Origin: Xylogone sp. PMI_703
Lineage: Eukaryota > Ascomycota > Leotiomycetes
Length of the DNA stretch: 64,000 nt
NCBI GenBank assembly: GCA_021399445.1
Contig: JAJTUQ010000003.1
Span: forward strand, 2,728,001-2,792,000
Direction of reading: 5' to 3'
The position numbers and the translations under genes are program-made. Below are positions 58,772 through 64,000 of the stretch, piece by piece (the stretch's first letter is position 1; the number at the start of each line of letters is the position of its first letter). Below the pieces are notes generated by a model. That model made no database searches, was not told the DNA's origin, and saw only the letters and a program-made list of their open reading frames with translations.

Positions 58772-59346
58772 ATGAGCTTTTTTATGAGAGCCATTCTTTC
58801 GCGGAACCCAAAGTCCGTTTTTTCTCGGCCGCTGTGCACCTCTCCTCCAAGCACCACTTTCGCAAATATAAAAACTACTAAGGAGCCTCGTGAGTTCACG
58901 GAATGGCTAGTTGTTATACCCGATAGGCCAGGTGTGGTAGGTTGAAACAGGCGACTCGTTCGGTGCTGTCAGATGTGCTGACGAGCATTAGCTCAGCCGC
59001 CGTATCGCCATTCGACCAAGGCATTCTCCTAATTTTGTGAGACTTCACAACGAAGGATATGTTTCATGGGCTGGTAAATTACTAGCCATTTCTTATGATG
59101 CAATTATATGCCCCATAGTGATATGTATTGACCCAGGACCTAGGACCGTTATTTGAAAGACACGTGGACAACCATATGCAGCGACCATTCAAGGGGTCGG
59201 TCATGGTTGTCAATGAATATAATAAAGACGGGTTCATGGAAAAGATTCAGTCAGACGTGTATGTACAAGAGCGAGTGTGGGACCTGGATAATGCAGAGTT
59301 CATCCCTTTTAGGACTCTCATGAGAGCGGAGAGAGCTAACAATTGA
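58772..59346 (+). CDS. YCII-domain (dimeric alpha-beta barrel) protein
   Basis: Three exons (58772-58936, 58992-59073, 59144-59346) give 149 aa in frame. The N-terminus (FFMRAILSRNPKSVF) looks like a mitochondrial targeting peptide. The YCII-like body is EFTEWLVVIPDRPGV, then RRIAIRPRHSPNFVRLHNEG (the helix carrying the family's conserved His), MQRPFKGSVMVVNEYNKDG, and the closing block VWDLDNAEFIPF. YCII proteins are small ferredoxin-like folds that dimerise; bacterial members include dehydrochlorinases and many of unknown function. All three exons have good splice sites, and no stop lies in frame. Its role in the NRPS cluster is unknown. Confidence 0.8.
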
Positions 59347-60286
59347 GCAAATACCGAGTTAGCATTGTAAAGCAGCTTACCAAGGTATGAGATTAACGCT
59401 GTTCAGTAACGAAGTTTTTGATTAGTTGAGTCACAAGTTTTACCAAACTAAAGGCAATTTTTACAAATTCTCCAACCAAAACATTACAAGGAAATCAGAG
59501 AGTTTACCGGTATTGCTGCGCCACTAAAAATCAAGCAAAAGCATTCTTTTTCAAACCCTGCGACCCGTAACAAGAAGGTGCTGCGCCATAGTAGTGCAAC
59601 ATCCATGCATCAGATAAGGAAGCATGCAGGTTAGGCCCGATAAACGATACCGAAGTTGCTTGTCCCTCTTTCCATGTGCACGTCAAAATAAGCTCCAGGG
59701 AAACACGCATTAAAACAGTGGCTCTAGTTGATTGGCTGAAAGCCCCGCTAAGCTCACACGCCGCAAAGTTGCTTGTGGAGAGCGGGGACCTGGGCGGCTG
59801 CAGCTCGGCATCATCGTAGTGGACGGCCGACTGGGGCGCGGGTCCTCGGGCTTACTTCCGATCCTACTGTAGGGTCTCCAAATATGGAGCAGTACCGTCT
59901 GGTTGGAGCCTTAGTGCGGAATTCATGATTTTACCGCTAGTATTCAATTCCACACTTCAGCTAATCTATACCGGTATAATCACCATGATTCTACTTTACT
60001 AGGCTAGCTGTATTTCTTTCCGGAAGCGTTTGAGGCAATATGATGGCCATACGAATAGAAGACGTGGGAGATATTGATCACGTTCCATAAATGCCTCCAA
60101 TGAGAACTCGCATTGGTGACACCGCTTAATTGTTCGCAAGCCTCACCCAGCTATAGTTAAACGTGAAGCATCTTAGAAGAGGTCGTAGAATCTTTCAATT
60201 CTAAGTTTGTCTTCCAAGATAGCCTCAATTCCCCCCCCACAAAAAAAAAGCAAACAAATAAACAAACCAAATCTATTTGTGTAGCT
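59347..60286. other. Intergenic, no gene seen
   Basis: About 0.9 kb between two YCII-like genes. It contains a GC-rich patch near 59790-59860 and a C8/A9 homopolymer pair at 60231-60250. Nothing coding. Confidence 0.4.
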
Positions 60287-60694
60287 ATGCTTTCAAGTTT
60301 ATCAGCTTGCCGCCGTGCCCCAACGCTGCGCATCGCTCGAGCGCTGAACACTCAAGCAGCGCCATTAAAAGAGTAGTAAGTGGTACTTTTGTCTTCACTG
60401 CTAGTCACAGATATTGAATTATGTCTTTCTCGTTCCCATAGTTTTGTAATTATCTGGGACAAACCAAGGGCAGATCGAAATAAAATCAAAGCATCGGACC
60501 TTATACCACCGTCGTTTACTTTTCTGGGAGAACTACTTGGCCCACGTACGCATCAGAGGATAGGAGATTATCAACAGCGAGTCTATGGGAACGGCTTTGC
60601 GTGTTACGCGAGGGATATTAAGGACGTCGAAGAGAAGATCAAGGCATCTGTGTATTACAGAGAGGCAATTACAATACGTCCTATATATTTATAA
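60287..60694 (+). CDS. Second small YCII-like protein
   Basis: Two exons (60287-60375, 60442-60694) give 113 aa. Residues 1-30 are basic and mitochondrial-like (MLSSLSACRRAPTLRIARAL). After splicing, YFVIIWDKPRADRNK matches the first beta strand of the YCII fold, and DVEEKIKASVYYREAITIRP matches the C-terminal helix and strand (compare VWDLDNAEFIPF in the neighbour at 58772). Shorter than usual and lacking the clear RPxH helix, so catalytic residues may be missing. A diverged tandem relative of the previous gene. Confidence 0.65.
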
Positions 60695-61511
60695 GCTATA
60701 TTCTAACAAACGGGTATTGCACAGGATGTTTGGGATATCTCTACCGCTCAGATTTCACCATTGGAGACGGTACACTCCAGTACTTTTAGTCTCTTAAAAT
60801 AGATCCTTCTAGATTGTGAAGATATGTAATAGAGAGTGTATTATATCAGCGTATTCAGCGTGTTTGAAGTTTATCCCATGGCACGTTAATGTATTTTACT
60901 TTCTGTACTTAGTCGTGACGGGACAAAAAGTGATATCTACTACCCTTTAGAAAGTTTGCTCAGTTTTTCCTGTTCCGAGTTTGTTCTCCACCCAAAAAGC
61001 AAACACCGTCCGACTCTCGACTCTCACGTCAACTCCCCTGCCACTCCACGCCTCCTTCACAAAAGAGGAAGCTGGGTTCTAAAAGTGGTGAATGCACACT
61101 CTCCACCCATCTGCGCCCCCAACATGCAGAGAACATCAATCCAACAGCCTGCACTGTAACAATCGAAAGCTATTGCGAAAATACAACAACAGTTAAGTAT
61201 ATGGCTGAGAGCTGAGTAAAAGCGGTCAGTAGCGGACCATACTTAGTCCTCTTTCAAATTTCAAGGGACCTTATGAAGTGACCTCGCATTACAAAGGAGC
61301 AAATTCCCTTTTAGGACTTATGACCAACAGCCTGGCATTCCAATATCGGTCTATCGAAGTTAGAAATTCCGCTCCGCAAAGCTTGCAAAGAAACCAAGCA
61401 CTTGGTGCTGCCACTGGTGCTATGTCAATTTGATTGATTCTACTCATCGAAGACAGCTATAATACTGCTTGCTATTAGAGAGCTATTCTATTTTGTTACG
61501 GAAAGGATCAA
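60695..61511. other. Promoter region of second NRPS
   Basis: About 0.8 kb without a supported gene. A short 67-codon frame at 60956-61159 is not credible. The promoter of the window-edge NRPS must lie here. Confidence 0.4.
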
Positions 61512-64000
61512 ATGGCCACTCCCACGTTCATTAGCTTTTCAGATCCGACATATCAACCTCAAATAGACAGTTGTTTGGATCATAACTTTTCGATTGGTAC
61601 GACGCCAAACTCGAATACCCAACTAGCTGCAAAGCTTCGTGCTTCTTGGATAATCCTGATTGCAAGATATCTATCAAGCGATGTGGTCACATTTGAATCG
61701 CAGTTGGATGACCGCAATGATGCCTTAGAACCTCTTTCTCCGCTTTCCGAAAATCTTGCGAAAGGCAGAAAGATATCTGATCTGTTAAATTCAACTGAAA
61801 ACCAATGGCGAATAGCAATTGACGGGCTAAGTAAGGCAAATTGCTCTACTGGTCTTGGCTTGCTAAGCAACAACAATCAAGGCGGTTCAGTTCCGCGTGT
61901 CATATTCCGAGTGATCACAGACCAGATCGAAGCAATCCAGGATGTAGCCCATCACAATCTTGCCTTTGTTCTCTCCGCCACAGTGCGTGAAAACTATATC
62001 TCATTGAAAGCTATTTTCGACGGGAAAGTTGCAGCATTTTCTCAAATCAGTCGAGTACTTAAGCAATATGCACATATTACGCAGCAGCTTGTGTGTTCAG
62101 ACCTGAAGACACTAGATGATGTGAGCATTATATCTTCCAGCGACATTGAAGAGATCTTGGAATGGAACAGAAGCCCTCCAACTGCCATAGATTCTTGTGT
62201 TCACTGGATTATCGAAAGACAAGCCATGCGTTCGCCAACATCCCCTGCAGTCTGTGCCTGGGATGGAAATCTCACTTATGAAGAGTTAGAAGCTTCTGCA
62301 ACCCATATGGCTCATAATTTGATCCGCAACAATTATGTTAAACCTGGTCAGATAGTCCCGGTATTTTCAGAAAAAAGTAAATGGGTCGTTGTTGCAGTGT
62401 TAGCAATTCTAAAAGCAGGCTCTGCCTTCGTTCTGATTGATGCGGCACAACCGCTTCCCAGAATAAAGAGCATACTTCATCAAACACAAGCGAGTATCTT
62501 ACTTATCCATGGTAACGTTGTCACTCAAGATATCGATGTACATGTGCTGCCGTTAGAGGCCTTGAGGAAAGAAGATCCCAGTCCAGAGCTGGTACTGCCA
62601 AGTATATCGACACCAGCGGACCTGTTTTGTGTTGTTTTCTCTTCAGGGTCCACTGGTGAGCCCAAAGGGTCTCTTCTAGAACATAGATCCTTCGCCACAG
62701 GTGCCACAACTGCCATAGTCCCCTGTGGTATGGACCAGTCCACTCGAACGTACGCATTCTCATCCTACTCGTTTGATGGATGCATTCTCGATATATTCTT
62801 CACCCTTGTTGCTGGGGGATGCATCTGTATTCCGTCTGATAGCGAAATACTTGAGGATCCGGCCAGGAGTATTAGAGCTCTGGAAGCAAATTGGCTAACG
62901 GCTCCGGAATCTTTCATGAGGGCTTTCAAACCTCAAGAAATCGCATGCTTGAAGACTCTGTGCTTGGCAGGAGAGCCTTTAAGGGTAGAGAATATTCGAA
63001 AGTGGACTAGCCATCTTACCCTGATAAGTGGTTATGGACCTTCGGAATGTACTCCTCTAACATTCGTGACCCCTCCCCTGAATACTTCATCAGATCCAAC
63101 AAACATCGGAACCGTGGTTGCAGGAGCTCGATGTTGGATTGTAGATATCGAAGACCACAGTAGATTGGCTCCAATAGGAACAATTGGAGAGCTCTGTATC
63201 GAGGGACCAATGCTGGGGCGTGGTTATCTAAATCGTCCTGGCCTGACAGCAGACACTTTTGTCTCATGCAAGCCATTCTCTGCGAGCTCAGAATCACTGT
63301 ACCAGAAGATTCGTCTCTACAAAACTGGAGATTTAGTTAGGTACAACAAAGATGGTACATTTCGCTTCGTTGGTAGGAAGGACACTATGGTGAAATTTCA
63401 TGGACTAAAAGTCGAACTCGCCGAGGTAGAAGCCCAAGCAAGGAAATATCTTGCTTCTCATGCAACAAGACATGATGTAGAGGCTATCGCTGAGATTATC
63501 GTACCGGCTGATGAAAAAAGTAACCGAATGCTTGCAGTTTTCCTCGTTGTTGGCTACGGATATGACGTACTACTCTCGGGAGAAGATTCTTCGGCGAAAG
63601 ATGAGTTTGTAACCCTCGTTCAAGATCTAAGGGCATCGTTAGCAACCATAATGCCTGCGTACATGATCCCATCTGTCTTCATACCCTTAGAAAGGTTGCA
63701 GCTGGGAGCAACGGCAAAGCTTGATCGCAAATACCTCAAAGCCATCGCCGCCGGTCTCACCACAGCACAGCTCGTCTCCTTTGCTTCTCCTAGAGGTAGG
63801 CATCTGGTCAGCACAGAGATTGAGAAGCAATTACGCCAGTTATGGAGTTCAGTATTGAAAATCCCAGAAAACAACATCGGGTCTGATGATAACTTCTTCA
63901 TTCTAGGAGGTGACTCTCTGAAAGCAATCCAGTTAGTTGAAGCGGCCAGAGGGATGAGTCTACAACTCAGGTATCGGGCGATCTTTGACTATCCAATTTT
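61512..64000 (+). CDS. Nonribosomal peptide synthetase, N-terminal A-T module (3' end outside window)
   Basis: One frame open from ATG 61512 to the window edge (829 codons), no intron seen. Residues 1-185 are weakly condensation-like (LAAKLRASWIILIARYLSSD, then VLSATVRENYISLKAIFDG) but lack any HHxxxDG, so this is a C-remnant or noncatalytic starter region. An adenylation domain follows: ERQAMRSPTSPAVCAWDG, VFSSGSTGEPKG (about 377), YSFDGCILDIFFTL, LISGYGPSECTPL, LYKTGDLVRY, GRKDTMVKFHGLKVELAEVE, and ATAKLDRK with the catalytic Lys. The carrier at NFFILGGDSLKAIQLVEA (Ser about 800) is intact. The A-domain start shares VCAWDG and the surrounding text with the 1616-aa NRPS, consistent with paralogous modules. 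It continues beyond 64000, probably into a C domain. Confidence 0.93.
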   Translation, partial: MATPTFISFSDPTYQPQIDSCLDHNFSIGTTPNSNTQLAAKLRASWIILIARYLSSDVVTFESQLDDRNDALEPLSPLSENLAKGRKISDLLNSTENQWRIAIDGLSKANCSTGLGLLSNNNQGGSVPRVIFRVITDQIEAIQDVAHHNLAFVLSATVRENYISLKAIFDGKVAAFSQISRVLKQYAHITQQLVCSDLKTLDDVSIISSSDIEEILEWNRSPPTAIDSCVHWIIERQAMRSPTSPAVCAWDGNLTYEELEASATHMAHNLIRNNYVKPGQIVPVFSEKSKWVVVAVLAILKAGSAFVLIDAAQPLPRIKSILHQTQASILLIHGNVVTQDIDVHVLPLEALRKEDPSPELVLPSISTPADLFCVVFSSGSTGEPKGSLLEHRSFATGATTAIVPCGMDQSTRTYAFSSYSFDGCILDIFFTLVAGGCICIPSDSEILEDPARSIRALEANWLTAPESFMRAFKPQEIACLKTLCLAGEPLRVENIRKWTSHLTLISGYGPSECTPLTFVTPPLNTSSDPTNIGTVVAGARCWIVDIEDHSRLAPIGTIGELCIEGPMLGRGYLNRPGLTADTFVSCKPFSASSESLYQKIRLYKTGDLVRYNKDGTFRFVGRKDTMVKFHGLKVELAEVEAQARKYLASHATRHDVEAIAEIIVPADEKSNRMLAVFLVVGYGYDVLLSGEDSSAKDEFVTLVQDLRASLATIMPAYMIPSVFIPLERLQLGATAKLDRKYLKAIAAGLTTAQLVSFASPRGRHLVSTEIEKQLRQLWSSVLKIPENNIGSDDNFFILGGDSLKAIQLVEAARGMSLQLRYRAIFDYPI

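Overview
The window is nuclear DNA from a filamentous ascomycete (Pezizomycotina). The evidence is dense protein genes with short GT-AG introns of about 46-114 nt, typical single-copy fungal genes (DNF-type flippase, SEN1, SEC17, CHS5, eIF1A, LAS17/WASP, MRS2/CorA), and families largely restricted to these fungi (RTA1-like, MpaB-like, fungal HNH nuclease, MFS/NRPS cluster). A Leotiomycete is a reasonable guess, but the sequence alone does not prove it. All exon boundaries given here were read by hand from splice signals and frame continuity. Nearly every multi-exon model closes to an exact multiple of three.

Layout. 1-1506: a probable Smc5/6 accessory protein (Nse6/CANIN type) on the minus strand, running off the left edge through an intron. 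3665-8296: a P4-ATPase flippase. 9235-15531: the Sen1 helicase in five exons. 16357-18072: an orphan coiled-coil protein. 18401-19595: an RTA1-like seven-TM membrane protein. 19596-23225: a gene-poor stretch holding two decayed copies of a repeat. 23226-24740 and 25304-26511: divergent MpaB-like and GT8-like genes. 27337-28771: a SET-domain protein with a signal peptide. 29047-39692: a compact housekeeping block (SEC17, GatC, a TMCO4/DUF726 lipase-like protein, CHS5, an uncharacterised gene, eIF1A, LAS17). 40730-42588: a mitochondrial Mg2+ channel. 43143-49533: a looser region of lineage-specific genes (HNH nuclease, a coiled-coil orphan, a PD-(D/E)XK-like protein) and low-complexity DNA.

50297-64000 is the most interesting part. 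It looks like the left part of a secondary-metabolite cluster: a 1616-aa NRPS (C-A-T-C-T*) on the minus strand, a DHA2-type MFS exporter, two small YCII-like proteins, and a second NRPS on the plus strand (C-remnant-A-T, continuing past the window). The first NRPS begins directly at a carrier-to-condensation linker and the second begins at an A module. I infer that the two form a split assembly line, with the window-edge enzyme probably upstream and the 1616-aa enzyme downstream. The terminal carrier of the 1616-aa enzyme has lost its phosphopantetheine serine.

Elsewhere the strongest new observation is a perfect seven-residue array of flippase-kinase-type motifs in the tail of the P4-ATPase.
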